A stretch of DNA of 64,000 nucleotides from Gnetum montanum (lineage: Eukaryota > Streptophyta > Gnetopsida > Gnetales > Gnetaceae): contig MNCI01007580.1 in assembly GCA_015680685.1 (NCBI GenBank), positions 631,334-695,333 on the forward strand. The letters are read 5' to 3'. Under the pieces are notes generated by a model. It did no database searches. It was given only the letters and a program-made list of their open reading frames with translations, and was not told the DNA's origin. The position numbers and the translations under genes are program-made. Shown one piece after another: positions 33,667 to 43,924 of the stretch; positions within the stretch are counted from its first letter, which is position 1, and every line of letters starts with the position of its first letter.

Positions 33667-34173
33667 AAGGGGATAATCAATTAATAAAGGATATGATAGT
33701 AGGGTATAACCAAATTAGAAGCTTAACCAAGATCAAGTTAGGGAATTAGTTAAATGTAAGTAATGCATCTTGGATCCTTGAATCATAGGAAAGGTTTAAA
33801 CCTTGAGTTTATAAGACATTCTTGCACTTAATGAAGCAGATGTTGTAAGGCGAGGTTAGGTTCAATCAATCCTAGGTAGGACCTTCCTAACTAAGTTATA
33901 TGTGAACTCATATCCAAGAATAAAATTTTATCATCGATCGAGGAATAGGTACAATTAGTAAATAAATATTTGGATATTTAGGCAATAGACAAATTCATTT
34001 TTGTTTTAATCTTTTTCTTGTTAGATGTCTACATGTTTCCAATATGTTAAATTTTGAATGCCTAAAAATATGTATATATCTTGGAATAATTCTATTCTCT
34101 TATACATTTATTAATTTTTTATTTTATTTTCACCTTTATGATCAAGCATTGGCTAAAGGTTAGTCAGGGGCTA
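33667..34173 (+). other. Element B 3' non-coding region, second part, with PPT
   Basis: Continuation of the B interior after C. Non-coding; ends with gtcaggggcta, a short polypurine tract, right before the TGTTAAACCCC start of the right LTR. Confidence 0.6.
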
Positions 34174-34310
34174 TGTTAAACCCCAAAATTGGTAGTATTT
34201 AAATCTTAATTATATATTGTTAATTATTTAATTAATATTTATTTTATTTATTTTAATTTATTTTATTTTAGTTTATTATAGATGAGTATTAGTTTATTAT
34301 TAGATTATTA

Positions 34311-34824
34311 CTAGCTTAGTTATATATTTATAATATATATCTATAAATTGGCCAAGAGAATCTTATTTGTTTACAAGTAAAAAGTTCTTTAAGTAAAAAA
34401 TTTCACGACTTCTGGACGAAGAACAAGATTTAAAAACCCAAATTTTCATGCCTTCTGGATGAATAACAAGAGTTTTGTACCTTATTTTTCCTAAGGATGG
34501 GTTTTTTGAAATTTTTTTTCCATCAATTAGTGTATGCTCTCACCCTCGGCTGAATTTGTTGTTTTTGATATATAATGCAAATTCGACCGAGAGTGAGAGC
34601 ATACACTAATTGATGGAATTTTTTTTGTAGGAAACCCATCTTTAGGAAAAATAAGGTACAAAACCTTGTTATTCATCCAGAAGGCATGAAAATTTGGGTT
34701 TTTAAATCTTGTTCTTCGTGCAAAAGTCGTGAAATTTTTTACTCAAAGAACTTTTTACTTGTAAACAAATAAGATTCTCTTGGCCAATTTATAGATATAT
34801 ATTATAAATATATAACTAAGCTAG
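34311..34824. repeat. Long inverted repeat (hairpin), ~245-bp arms
   Basis: CTAGCTTAGTTATATATTTA at the left end is mirrored by ATATAACTAAGCTAG at the right end. The arms remain complementary, with few mismatches, to a loop at about 34557-34582 (ttgtttttgatatataatg region). The arms contain ttctggacgaagaacaag and cattaattgatgg-type words. A transcript would fold into a very long stem. Confidence 0.9.
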
Positions 34825-35029
34825 TGATCACCAATTGTCTGCTGCAGCGATGATTTAAATATAATAGATAAAAATATTATAAGACCATGGAATGCTTTAT
34901 TGAATGATTATAAACATGTTGTAATACAGCAGAAATGATCAATGTACAAACTTGCGTAATTGAAAATGTATAGTTACAAATGTTCTAACATTCAAAATGG
35001 TAAAAATTAGTTGACAAAAAAGAATGAGA

Positions 35030-35990
35030 TCATTCTTCATTAGATTTAATGCGTTGCTCTTCATCCAATCTACTTTGAAGATGCGAAGCCTTAAATATCT
35101 TGATATATTTTTATTTGGAGATCGGAGGGAATATCTTCAAACTGTCAATACTCCTCACTCGAGATAGTGCCATAAATGTAAGACCTGTTGTTTCTTTGCT
35201 ACCAACATCTATACACGCTTTCTCCAATGTCATTCCCTATGACTTATGTATCATTAAAGCCCATGATAATCTAAGTGGTAGTTGGCGAGATCCTTCATGT
35301 ATGATTGGTGGAATGGGTACTTGTTGAGGATGTTCATTATCATACGGTACTCTAATATAGGAGTCAAACTCAATGATGACATATGATGACAACTGTTGAG
35401 GTTGACAGTGTGGGCTATATATTATTTTCTTATTGACTCCCAATGCACCATTAAGCAATCCTACTTATGGCCATAGATTAATAGTGAGCATAACCCTTGC
35501 ATCCTCACAAATGAACACTAGGTCCAATTCTCCTTCTGAATAATCCCAAAATTTCACACCATTTGTCTTTCTATCTACTATGCACCATGCAACTGGCTTC
35601 TACATTTTGAGCAATATTTTTCATTATGCATATGCACTTTATCGTTTGTATCAAACAAATGCACAGAATCCTCAAATCCATCTCACCCATTTGATATTGA
35701 TGGAAGTTGCATTGTCAAGCTTAAAAATTCATAATCCTCATCAGTCATCTTTCCTTCTTGTATATTCATCAAAACTTCTCTAATTCTTTGTTGTTGAAAA
35801 TCATCACCCCTTTGTCGATACAAAACATCCATGGTTACAAATTTATTGAATGCCAACCAAAAATTCTTCACATGCATCTGAGATGATATGTACGGTATAA
35901 CATCTTTAACAGGTGGAAGCTGTGCAAGATCTCCAATGAGTATCATAGATCTACCACCAAAGTTATCTAAATGATTATCTGGAAATTCTT
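35030..35990 (-). pseudogene. PIF1-type DNA helicase, C-terminal half (pseudogene)
   Basis: SF1B helicases of the PIF1 group unwind DNA; in Helitrons such a domain is fused to Rep. On the minus strand: DNFGGRSMILIGDLAQLPPV (motif II/III region, 35950), VLYRQRGDDFQQQRIREVL, then after frame changes GVKFWDYSEGELDLVFICED, ARVMLTINLWP, GLLNGALGVNKKIIY, PLRLSWALMIHKS (motif V, 35250), TGLTFMALSRVRSIDSLK (motif VI) and EEQRIKSNEE before a stop near 35032. GDLAQLPPV differs from the GDFRQxLPV usual in plant Helitron helicases. At least three stops or frameshifts; no Walker A in the fragment. Confidence 0.8.
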
Positions 35991-36039
35991 GGCTATTGCA
36001 GTTGCAATAATTCCATTTTGTTCATCGAAGATGGAGAGA

Positions 36040-37111
36040 AAGTTCATCAAGATTTGTAGTGACGATGAGGGTATGAAGTAGAGCGCGACATCGAGCTTCA
36101 ACGTGATTTCATACAACATTTTGGTGGACATCTACGCTACATCTGGGCATCATAACTACTGCCCCATCTATGCTTTGAATTGGAATCATCAGTTCCATAA
36201 AATTTTGGAGCAGGTGAAGAAGTATTTACCAGATATCGTATGTCTCTAGGAAGTGGAATTTCATCATCTCAAGGTGCAGATACGGCCAGCAATGGAGAGG
36301 CTGGGTTACAGCCACACTTTTAGTGTAAAAGAAATGGCGCTGGTAGTGTCTCCCTCAGTGAATTCAATAGTGCCTCCTAGAAAGCAAAGCTCAGNTCCTC
36401 AGCCAAAAACGTGCTCTCTTTGTAGAATATAGCACAGCCTTCTTGAACAGATGCTGAGCTTTGCTTTCTAGGAGGCACTATTGAATTCACTGAGGGAGAC
36501 ACTACCAGCGCCATTTCTTTTNGGCCTTGGTTCATCTACAGAGAAATCCTTAGCAACGACTTTGTGTTGTGAACACACATCTCCATGCAAATCCTGAAAA
36601 TCGGGATGTCAAGCTGTTGCAGGCATTTTATCTGCTGTCGTTCTTGCAAGTGTTCTTGCAAAATTAGAGGTTAGATGCCTTTGTTTTATGCAACGATTTG
36701 AACAGTACACCAGGGAGTGCCATGTATGATCTCATTGCCAGGAAGAAAGTTAACGGAAGTCATTCAGAATTTAGTATTGATCCATTCGGTGTTCTCAATA
36801 GCCTCTCATCATCCTTGTGCCATCAACTCCCACTTGCCAGTGTGTATTATTCCATGTTCTATGCACAGAAAACTCTAGAGGTTTGTAAACAGTTACTCCT
36901 CATGGACAAAAATTTTAAAGAACCAGTGTTTACTACATATGGCCGTTCATTCAATGGAACACTGGATTATATATGGTATTCAAATACATCTCTGCAAGTG
37001 CACCGGTTACTGGAATTAGTTTCAAGTAAGGATGTTGAAGGTACATTTATTCCATCAGCAACCATGCCTTCGGATCATATTCCTCTTTTGGAAGAATTCA
37101 TGTTTACGTAG
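36040..37111 (+). pseudogene. CCR4/PDE12-type EEP nuclease (deadenylase) pseudogene
   Basis: CCR4 removes mRNA poly(A) tails. Motifs: FNVISYNILVDIYATSGHH (36095), PDIVCL then a stop in place of Q, EVEFHHL (36240), NTHLHANPENRDVKLLQ (36570), NDLNSTPGSAMYDLIARKKV (36690), QLPLASVYYSMF, FTTYGRSFNGTLDYIWY (36930) and SDHIPLLEEF (37070) before a stop at 37111. GDFNST has become NDLNST, damaging the Mg-binding site. No introns are visible between motifs, as in a retrocopy or captured cDNA. The middle is scrambled by a misoriented contig piece (36396-36521). CCR4 and PDE12/ANGEL relatives share these motifs; I favour CCR4. Confidence 0.78.
36395..36522. other. Misoriented contig piece between two single-N joins
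   Basis: Ns stand at 36395 and 36522. The last ~70 bases of the enclosed piece (about 36452-36521) are the exact reverse complement of the bases just before 36395. Turning the piece around would merge this overlap, and its other end then encodes GCAIFYKESTF, the expected next EEP-nuclease motif. This is assembly error, not biology. Confidence 0.88.
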
Positions 37112-37656
37112 ACACTTCCTGGGTTTTCCAGTCACATCATTCCTTATGCAGTGTGCATCCCAAGATGCTTGGTGACTTCTCCCTTTCCCAGCTACACCAT
37201 CAAGGTAGAGGAAAGGGTCTGAAAATATCTATATGAAAAGCTTGTAAAACATTGTATTTTTGTTATTGAAAAGAAAACATGTGTATTTTTATTTGTTGTT
37301 TTGACATCGGCCATGGTTTCCAGAAAATTCTTGACTGTAAGAACTATCATGGCCTGTACGAAAAATTATTTGTATTGATCTTGTGGAAATCTTGAAGCTT
37401 CAAGATTCCAAACGGTTCATAAGAGCCTTATTATTATTATATATACAAAATTTCAGAAAAAATTCTGACATGCGTAGGCGCTCCCAAATCCAACGCAAAT
37501 TGTTCATCTAATGAGGCATATTTATGGTTTTCAATGGGACATAACCTTTGGAACGAGGACACAACCTTTCTAAATGTATTACACAACTTTTCTAAATGTA
37601 TTTCTGTTTTGCAATGGATGTAACCTTTCATAACATGACGTAACCTTTCATAACAC

Positions 37657-37798
37657 GTCAGCGTTAGTCAGCGTTGTGGACAAAGTTGGCGTTACCAAAA
37701 TATGACTGGTAATGGCCTGCCGAGAAAGTCAACGTTAGTCAGTGTTATGGACAAAGTTAGCATTACCGAAATATGATTGGTAATGGCCTCTCGACCAA
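37657..37798. repeat. Two 71-bp tandem repeats at the end of the insertion
   Basis: Both copies contain gtcaacgttagtcag-type, gacaaagtt and accgaaatatga words; they start at 37657 and 37728. They end at the junction where the B LTR resumes, so they may be a terminal feature of the inserted element. Confidence 0.75.
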
Positions 37799-38029
37799 AT
37801 TAGTTTATTAGTTTTTATGTACTAAAGACTCGAACCAGAAATGCAGGTTTTGTTGTTGGGTAGCCATGTGATGACAGTTGAAGAATCCAATTCCTTGATC
37901 TATATTGGTGTTATGTTTTCTAGTTTCTAGTTTTGTTTTTATAGTAGTAACAAAAATGCACGTTGAGGATTTATGGTGGTAATGGAGCTACAACTTGGAT
38001 GTTGGTGCTGTAATGTGAGTGTGCTGCTC

Positions 38030-38770
38030 CACTAACCATGTTCTTTGATTACGAAATTGCAACTATTTCCTGCATGTTACCTTGATGGAAATTATCATTT
38101 TTCTATAGTGAACGTGGCTTGCGCATGTGTGGTTGGAGTTGCATGTTTCCTTGCTATGTGTTTGGTGGACGTTACAATGAACATTAGCTGCATGGGTGAT
38201 GGTGGTAGACGTTATAATGGATATTACATTTGGGTAGTAATTACCATGGCCATTATGCATGGGTGGTGGCTTCTTATGTGCTAGACCGAGTCATCAACAT
38301 GTTTTTTGATCACACAACTGCAATTTTTTCCTGCACATTACCTATGGAGAGTTTTTTTTTGTAGTGAACGTTACATGCACATGGGTGGTGGGAGTTGCTT
38401 GTTTCCTTACCATGTGATCGATGGATGTTACAGTGAACGTTACACATGGGTAGTAATTGCCATAGCCATTACACATGGGTGGTGGCTCCTCATGTGCTAG
38501 AATGATTTGTCAACCACATTATTTGATTATGTAGCTACAGTTGTTTCCTACATGTTTCTTTATTAGAGATTGTTGTTTCTTTGTAGTGAATGTTACATGT
38601 GCATGGGTGGTAGGAGTTGCATGTTTCCTTACCACATGATTGGTGGACGTTACAGTGAATGTTACCTGGGCAGGTGGTGGTAGTGGACATTACAGTGAAC
38701 ATTACGCGTGGGTAGTAATTGTCATGGCCATAATGCACAGGTGGTGGCTCCTGATGTGTTAGATCAATCC
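38030..38770. repeat. Triplicated ~240-bp unit in the right LTR of element B
   Basis: Three diverged tandem copies start near 38035, 38298 and 38514. Each runs from a ttgatta..-tgca(a/g)ct..tttcctgcatg start to a gtggtggctcctcatgtgctaga end. The left LTR has a single copy (14630-14890). The open frames across it on both strands are artefacts of the repeat. Confidence 0.75.
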
Positions 38771-39318
38771 TTATAAATTTCCTAGATAGAGGGGGGAAGA
38801 ATTAAAAAAAGGATTAAAGAAATAGAGAGATGATACTATTGAGAGAACCACACCAGATTAAAATTTTTGGTTGTGCACAAAATTGTGAAGGAAGAGTGTT
38901 GATGCTTTGTTGTAATTAATAGCCAACAATGTTTTAAGATTTTGAAGTTGTTGCATTGTGTAGACAACAAAGCAAGGTCACAAATTAGGTAACATCTCCT
39001 TTGTAATATTTCTTATTTTTCATAAATTTATTTAAATTCAATTTGGTTTAATTGATTGTATTCATCTTTGAACTTAATGTTAGAAGTTAAGATAAATATT
39101 GTTAATTTTACTTATGGGTGATAGTGATAAGTGTGGTGTTCTCGATTGAATCTAGATCTAATAATTGGTTTTATGTCTTGATGATATTTTAACTTTAAAC
39201 CATTCCTCCATAAGATACAACTCATGGGTTAGTCACAAATGAGGTGATAATTTCTATAATGAAAGAAATGAAGGTAAAGATTAAATGTATTTAGCATTGA
39301 ATTTTTCCTAGCTCATCA

Positions 39319-39800
39319 ACTTTGTACAATCTTTATTAGAAAAATAAATTTTCCCATACCAATTATGCATTCGATTGCAGAATGAATAAATGTTGGTTCT
39401 CATAAATGTTAAATTCTATAACAAATACTTAAATGATGGCCTTCCTTGTAATATACATATCCAAGAAGTAAAACATATATATTATTAACATCTAAGATAA
39501 AAATAATTTTAAAGAACAATCAAGACACATTTATTGAAAATGTATAATGTACTTCCCATTAAAATACAGAAAGAAATTATCCATTATCGTAAACAAAATT
39601 AACATGCTTATAACTCATTACGTTAATAGATCATGAAAACTATCCTCATCATAGTTCTTTAGAAACATCCATTCTTAAAAAAACATTCAAGACAATTATC
39701 CTCATCATAGTTCTTTAACAACATCAATTTTGCAAAAAAATAAAAATAAAAAAAAATAAAAAACATTTAGTAGATGCAAGAAAGAAAAAATAAATTTTGC
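39319..39800. other. No recognisable feature
   Basis: AT-rich; a ~40-bp segment (tcctcatcatagttcttta core) occurs twice near 39645 and 39703. Nothing else seen. Confidence 0.5.
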
Positions 39801-39839
39801 AATGGCCTTAATGCACTTAGAATTAGCAACCCAAGCTAG

Positions 39840-40180
39840 CATGCGAGGGAAACCAGCTTTACTACATTATGAATTGCACAAATGCAAAGGTAAAGAGCCA
39901 ACTCTAAAAACTCGTTGGAGATTGTCTCACAGATATCAGCAACTGGATATATATGCTTTAAATCTTTGTAAACGTGTATCTTGTATGTATCTAGTTTATT
40001 AAGACATCTTTTTCCAAGCTTTCTACCATGCTTGGGTTCATCAAATTTCTCCTTCTCCATCATTTTGACCTTCTTAGACTTTGGTTGGACAAAGTTTTCT
40101 GCATGCACTACCTGTGTACCTTGGACACCATTTTCTCTTCTTTTTGTAGTTTTCCTTGCAAAATATCGAAATCCTAGAAC
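39840..40180 (-). pseudogene. Histone H2B pseudogene (tail plus partial fold)
   Basis: On the minus strand the reading KSKKVKMMEKEKFDEPKHGR is followed by KLGKRCL, then TYKIHVYKDLKHIYP, EFLELALY and AIHNVVKLVSLA. These match in order the Lys-rich tail, helix 1 (TYKIYIFKVLKQVHP), the end of helix 2 (QEASRLARY) and the C-terminal EIQTAVRLVLPGELA of plant H2B. About 17 residues of helix 2 are deleted. The 40000-40240 part is duplicated at 43925-44190. Non-functional. Confidence 0.75.
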
Positions 40181-40369
40181 ATTTTAAGAAGTTTTGATGG
40201 AATGGTTTTGTTAGGTGCAAGGAAATTAAAATGTTGTGATCTTTTTATATGTCATTTTTATAGTTTTATGGCCCAACCACTAGAGGTCTGTATTATGTGG
40301 AGTGTTAACTAATCTCTTCATTTATGCTTATTTCTTCTACTACTATTTTGCTTGCTCCAACATGACAGG

Positions 40370-40871
40370 TGTTAGATTATGATGCAATGACTTGAATTCT
40401 ATTTTTGGTTTTCTACCGTTACATTGTAATAGAAGTTGAAGGGTTTATTGTTACAGAAGTGGAAGAATTGGTCATTATGTAAGTTGAAGTATCGATTGTT
40501 ATAAAAGTTAAAGGGTAGACCGTTACAAAAGTTGAAGGGTTGATCTTTATAGCAATTAAAAGGTCAACCATTACGAAAGTTGAAGGGTTAGCCATTACAG
40601 AAATTGAAGGGTTGGCCATTACAAAAGTTAAAGGGTTGAAAGTTAAGGGAACATTGTTTTCTCTTCATTTTATGTAAATACCTTTTACATTCCCCTTTTT
40701 GGGGATCACTCCCTTATAGTATAGTCTCAATCTCTGATATAAGAATTAACTCTTTGCTTCTACCCATGGTTTTCATCCAAATTTGGGTTTCCACGTAAAT
40801 TCTATGTGTTCTTGTTTTGATTTCTATTTGCCTATTGTGTTTGCATTTTTTCTTATTTTACTTTTTCTACA
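40370..40871 (+). repeat. 5' LTR of copia element F
   Basis: 502 bp. It holds a 24-bp minisatellite (40430-40650), then tttatgtaaataccttttac and ggggatcactcc blocks that reappear in the right LTR at 42105-42145. Confidence 0.82.
40430..40650 (+). repeat. 24-bp minisatellite in 5' LTR of F (about 9 copies)
   Basis: Unit gttgaagggttggccattac plus four bases, diverged. The right LTR holds the same unit in about 15 copies (41720-42085). Confidence 0.85.
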
Positions 40872-40873
40872 AT

Positions 40874-40886
40874 TGATATTAAAGCC
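40874..40886 (+). promoter_or_regulatory. Primer-binding site, initiator tRNA-Met type (element F)
   Basis: TGATATTAAAGCC, ten of thirteen matches to TGGTATCAGAGCC, two bases after the LTR end. Confidence 0.65.
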
Positions 40887-41354
40887 AAGTTTGATTTTGG
40901 TGATATACAATATTTTTCTTTTGAATTGCAATACCATATTTTTGCAAGCTTATGTTAGGTTGGAATTTGGGGAGGTTTGGGCCTAGATCATGGTCGCTAT
41001 GTTGTTTTTGTGAATTGGATGTTTGATTGTACTATTGCTAGTAGTTATTGTTATTGTTGAAAATGTGAATGTATTTTACTTTCCTGGGAGTTATCTGCAT
41101 GTGTACCCACATGGATTTGCGCTTTTGATGAAGGTGAATTCTCTCACATATGTGGAAATAGAGCTTTCAGGATAGAAGCTAGTTGTGGGTGATGTTTTTC
41201 AAGCATCTTCATGCTTTCAATTGCTTTGCATCATGGTGGGAAATGGAGTGTAGATCTTGGGGATGGCCATTGCTACAATTCTGTTCGCAGCTTTTGGATT
41301 CATGTCTCTTGCATCTTGAGGAACTTTGATCACTAAAATGTTGTTCTTCTGTTT

Positions 41355-41600
41355 GATTTAGGGTGTTGCTGCTGAGTATATGGTTATTATTGAGGCTTTT
41401 AAAGAAGCCATTTGATTGAAGGAACTTCTTGATAGATACAACATTAGTAAATTGGAGTTCTATGAGCATTGCATTTTTGAGAAGTAGAAGAGAATTAATC
41501 TTAGCAAAGTTAGTACTCATGATAACATGACCAAGTCACTTCCTATTGCCAAGTTTGAGCATTACTTGGACATGGTTGGTGTTTGTTGTTGGTTGTGGAA
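41355..41600 (+). pseudogene. Element F copia RNase H C-terminal remnant
   Basis: Forward frames read AEYMVIIEAFKEAI then a stop and LKELL, matching the TxEAEYxAxxEAxKExxWL motif of copia RNase H. Later they read DNMTKSLPIAKFEHYLDMVG, matching the DMxTKxLPxxKFxHxxxxxG end of copia pol. The piece between is shortened. This is the only coding remnant of the element. Confidence 0.75.
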
Positions 41601-41658
41601 GAGGTAAAGACCTTTTGTCAAAGATTGGAGATATGGGAATTTACATCAAGGTGAAGAT

Positions 41659-42303
41659 TGTTAGGGTATGGTGTGGTTACCTAAATTCTATTTTTGGTTT
41701 TCTATTGTTACATTGTACCAAAAGTTGAAGATTGACTGTTATAGAGGTTAAAAGGTTGGCCATTACAGAAGTTGAATAGTCAACCATTACTGAAGTTGAA
41801 GGGTTGACCATTATAGAAGTTGAATGATTAACTATTATACAAATTGAAGGGTTAGCCATTACACAAGTTGAATGATCGACTATTACAAAAGTTAAAGAAT
41901 CAACTGTTGTAGAAGTTGAAGGGTTGGCCATTATAGAAGTTAAAGAGTTAACCTTTACGAAAGTTGAAGGGTCAACCATTACAGAAGTTGAAGGGTTGGT
42001 TGTTACCAAAGTTAAAGGGTCAACCATTATGGAAGCTAAAGGATCAATTGTTACAAAAGTTGAAGGGTTGGAATTTGAAGGGATGCTATTTTCTCTCCCT
42101 TTTATGTAGACACCCTTTACACTCCCCTTTTTAGGGATTGCTCCCCTATAACACATCCTCAATCTCTAATCTAATAAAGTAACTCTCTACTTTTGGCCAT
42201 GGTTTTCATCCTGATTTGGGGTTTCCACGTAAATTCTATGTCGTTATTTTGATTTCTATTTGTCTATCACGTCCACATTTTTTCTTATTTTATTTTTTCT
42301 ACA
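41659..42303 (+). repeat. 3' LTR of copia element F
   Basis: 645 bp against 502 in the left LTR. The excess is explained by extra copies of the 24-bp minisatellite at 41720-42085. The minus-strand open frame across it (PSTSVMVDP repeats, 8 residues per unit) is a by-product of the 24-bp period. Confidence 0.82.
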
Positions 42304-42309
42304 ATAGGA

Positions 42310-43920
42310 TTAATGCAAACATCATTCTTCTTTGGCTACATGGCTTGCATATGCTATGGTTTCTTCTTAATGCATGGTTTAGTTGGTTTCCATGCATCAT
42401 TGTTGTTCGTCCATCATATATATCGCTCAATAAAGTGTGAGTAACATCATGGATAAGCAGTTTTCATGTTTCTTGTAATGTTTGAAGTTGATTCCTAAGT
42501 AAGTCATTTTAGTTTGGGGTGATGCAATGATTGTAAATTAAGCCAATAATAAAAGTATAATGTTGGGTTCTACCCCATGTTTCTTGAAGTTTTCTTTAGA
42601 TGAAAGTATTTACGACTACATTTATACATCAGTTACATAGTTTGTTTAGCAACAAACTTTCTTGTAGGGTTCTACTACCTTTTTTGTCTTGTTTGAAGTT
42701 GAACTAACCTAATTTTTTCATCAATTGGTATTAATTATTTAATTTATTATTGGAAGCTGGCTTTGTTATTTTGGTATGTTTTTAACAACTTTAGAAAGAA
42801 TCAGCTATGACAAATTTGATTGTATTAACAAATTTTTGACAAGGCTCTTTTGCACTTTGTTCGTTTTACCTTTCCTATGTTTTCAATATGAAATGTATGG
42901 GATATTAGCTATATATTTACAATTGAAGCTATGATTTTAGCAACCAAATTTATGTACTAGTATAGATGGTGGACTTGTACATTTACTAGTATACCAATGG
43001 TTTCTGATAATGATACAGTTTGTATTTGGTAAACTTGATTAATCGGTCTAGTAACTATTTACTGATCTTTGAGTTTTCTGTAGTTGTATAGTGTATACTA
43101 TAATTTTAGGGGAAAAAACCAATGAGGTGGTAACTTAATAACCATCATGATTTATTAAATAAAAGTTGTGAGTTTGAATAATAATTTTGGGTATGTCATT
43201 TGTTCTAAATTTTTTGGAACATAGTAAAGCAAGTTGGTAAGGGAGAGCTAAGGTACATAAAATGTGGTACAACTAGTTGGAACAAGATTTTAATTTTAGC
43301 TTAAATTTATAATTTTAGGTTCTTAATGATAGTGTAGTTTAACTAGCAAGCTTGTTCTTTACAGACAAAGGAGTTTTGAGTTTGAATTAGTGTTGTTACA
43401 CATTATAACAAAGTGCTCGTAGAACTTCAAATTTTCTGATCAAAGACCAACAAAACTCAAGTCTTTGAAAGACGTTTCATAATAATTGAATGAAAAATTA
43501 AAAAGGATGTTTCATAATAATTGAATGTGAAACTGAAATAGTGTGATGGAAAAGAATGTAATTCGAAAGGTAAATGTGATGCCAATTACCACTACGTTTA
43601 GATAATCTTTCTTGAAAGTGGGTTAGATTTGAAGTAAGGCATTTTTTGGTAAAGAAGAGTTGTAATTGTATCTCATGAATATAACTGATAGAACACAATT
43701 GTAAAAATAGTGTTGTGGCTGTGTGAAACAAGTATGAAAAGAATTACAAATTAAAGAAAGATGAATTGACAAAGAAAAAAATAATCATAACCAAGGTAAA
43801 ATAATGAGTAAGAAAAAACTTTTTTGGTGGGTGTGGTAAAAGAAGTTGACATGATAGAGCTATTTTTAGAAAAGCTTTGTAAAATTAGAAATTGGTTCTA
43901 AATATTGATTCTACAAGTTG
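42310..43920. other. No recognisable gene; AT-rich sequence
   Basis: Scattered short open frames only; a small duplication of tttcataataattgaatg near 43480 and 43510. No domain recognised. Confidence 0.5.
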
Positions 43921-43924
43921 ATGT

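Larger units (their letters stand above)
34311..37800 (-). mobile_element. Hairpin/helicase insertion (Helitron-like candidate) carrying a CCR4-like fragment
   Basis: Everything between the two parts of the B right LTR is absent from the B left LTR, so 34311-37800 is inserted DNA. From left to right it holds a 514-bp hairpin, a minus-strand PIF1-type helicase fragment, a plus-strand CCR4/EEP-nuclease fragment, and two 71-bp tandem repeats at the far end. Read on the minus strand it ends ...CTAAGCTAG followed by T, which fits the CTRR|T rule of Helitrons. The other end (atttggtcgag on the minus strand) lacks the expected TC start. The second hairpin/helicase unit at 45746 has the same CTAG end. 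It could also be two successive insertions. Confidence 0.6.
14270..39318 (+). mobile_element. Element B: large Athila/Tat-like LTR retrotransposon hosting three nested insertions
   Basis: The left LTR (to 15450) and right LTR (34174-39318, interrupted) share long homologous blocks. A tRNA-Asp-type PBS, gag, protease, RT, RNase H and integrase lie between, in Ty3/gypsy order. The RT has FLDGFSGYNQ and FMDDF, typical of the Athila/Tat group. Insertions inside it are D (17028-18098), C (23603-33666) and the hairpin/helicase block (34311-37800). Without them B would be about 10.5 kb. Many stops and frameshifts show that it is old. Confidence 0.85.
34174..39318 (+). repeat. 3' LTR of element B, interrupted by a 3.5-kb insertion
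   Basis: The first part, 34174-34310, matches 14281-14400 of the 5' LTR. The match resumes at about 37801 (tagtttattagtttttatgtactaaag) and runs to ctcatca at 39318. The resumed part holds a ~240-bp unit three times against once in the 5' LTR. Removing the insertion and the extra units gives an LTR of the same size as the left one. Confidence 0.8.
40370..42303 (+). mobile_element. Element F: internally deleted Ty1/copia LTR retrotransposon
   Basis: LTRs 40370-40871 and 41659-42303 both begin TGTTAG and end TTTCTACA. The target duplication is ACAGG (40365-40369) against ATAGG (42304-42308), one mismatch. A tRNA-iMet-type PBS follows the left LTR and AAGGTGAAGAT precedes the right LTR, a classical copia PPT. 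Only 787 bp of interior remain, with the end of copia RNase H. Gag, integrase and RT are deleted. Confidence 0.82.

Noticed and set aside
36331-36521. Biological short inverted repeat in the CCR4 fragment
   Set aside because: Bounded by Ns with exact overlap; explained by a contig placed backwards.
38045-38738. Overlapping frames on both strands
   Set aside because: Created by the triplicated 240-bp LTR unit; no common protein.
40419-40619. Minus-strand repetitive frame
   Set aside because: Same minisatellite in the left LTR of F.
41677-42162. 161-codon minus-strand frame with PST-rich 8-residue repeats
   Set aside because: It is the translation of the 24-bp LTR minisatellite; the period is a multiple of three, so any frame stays open.
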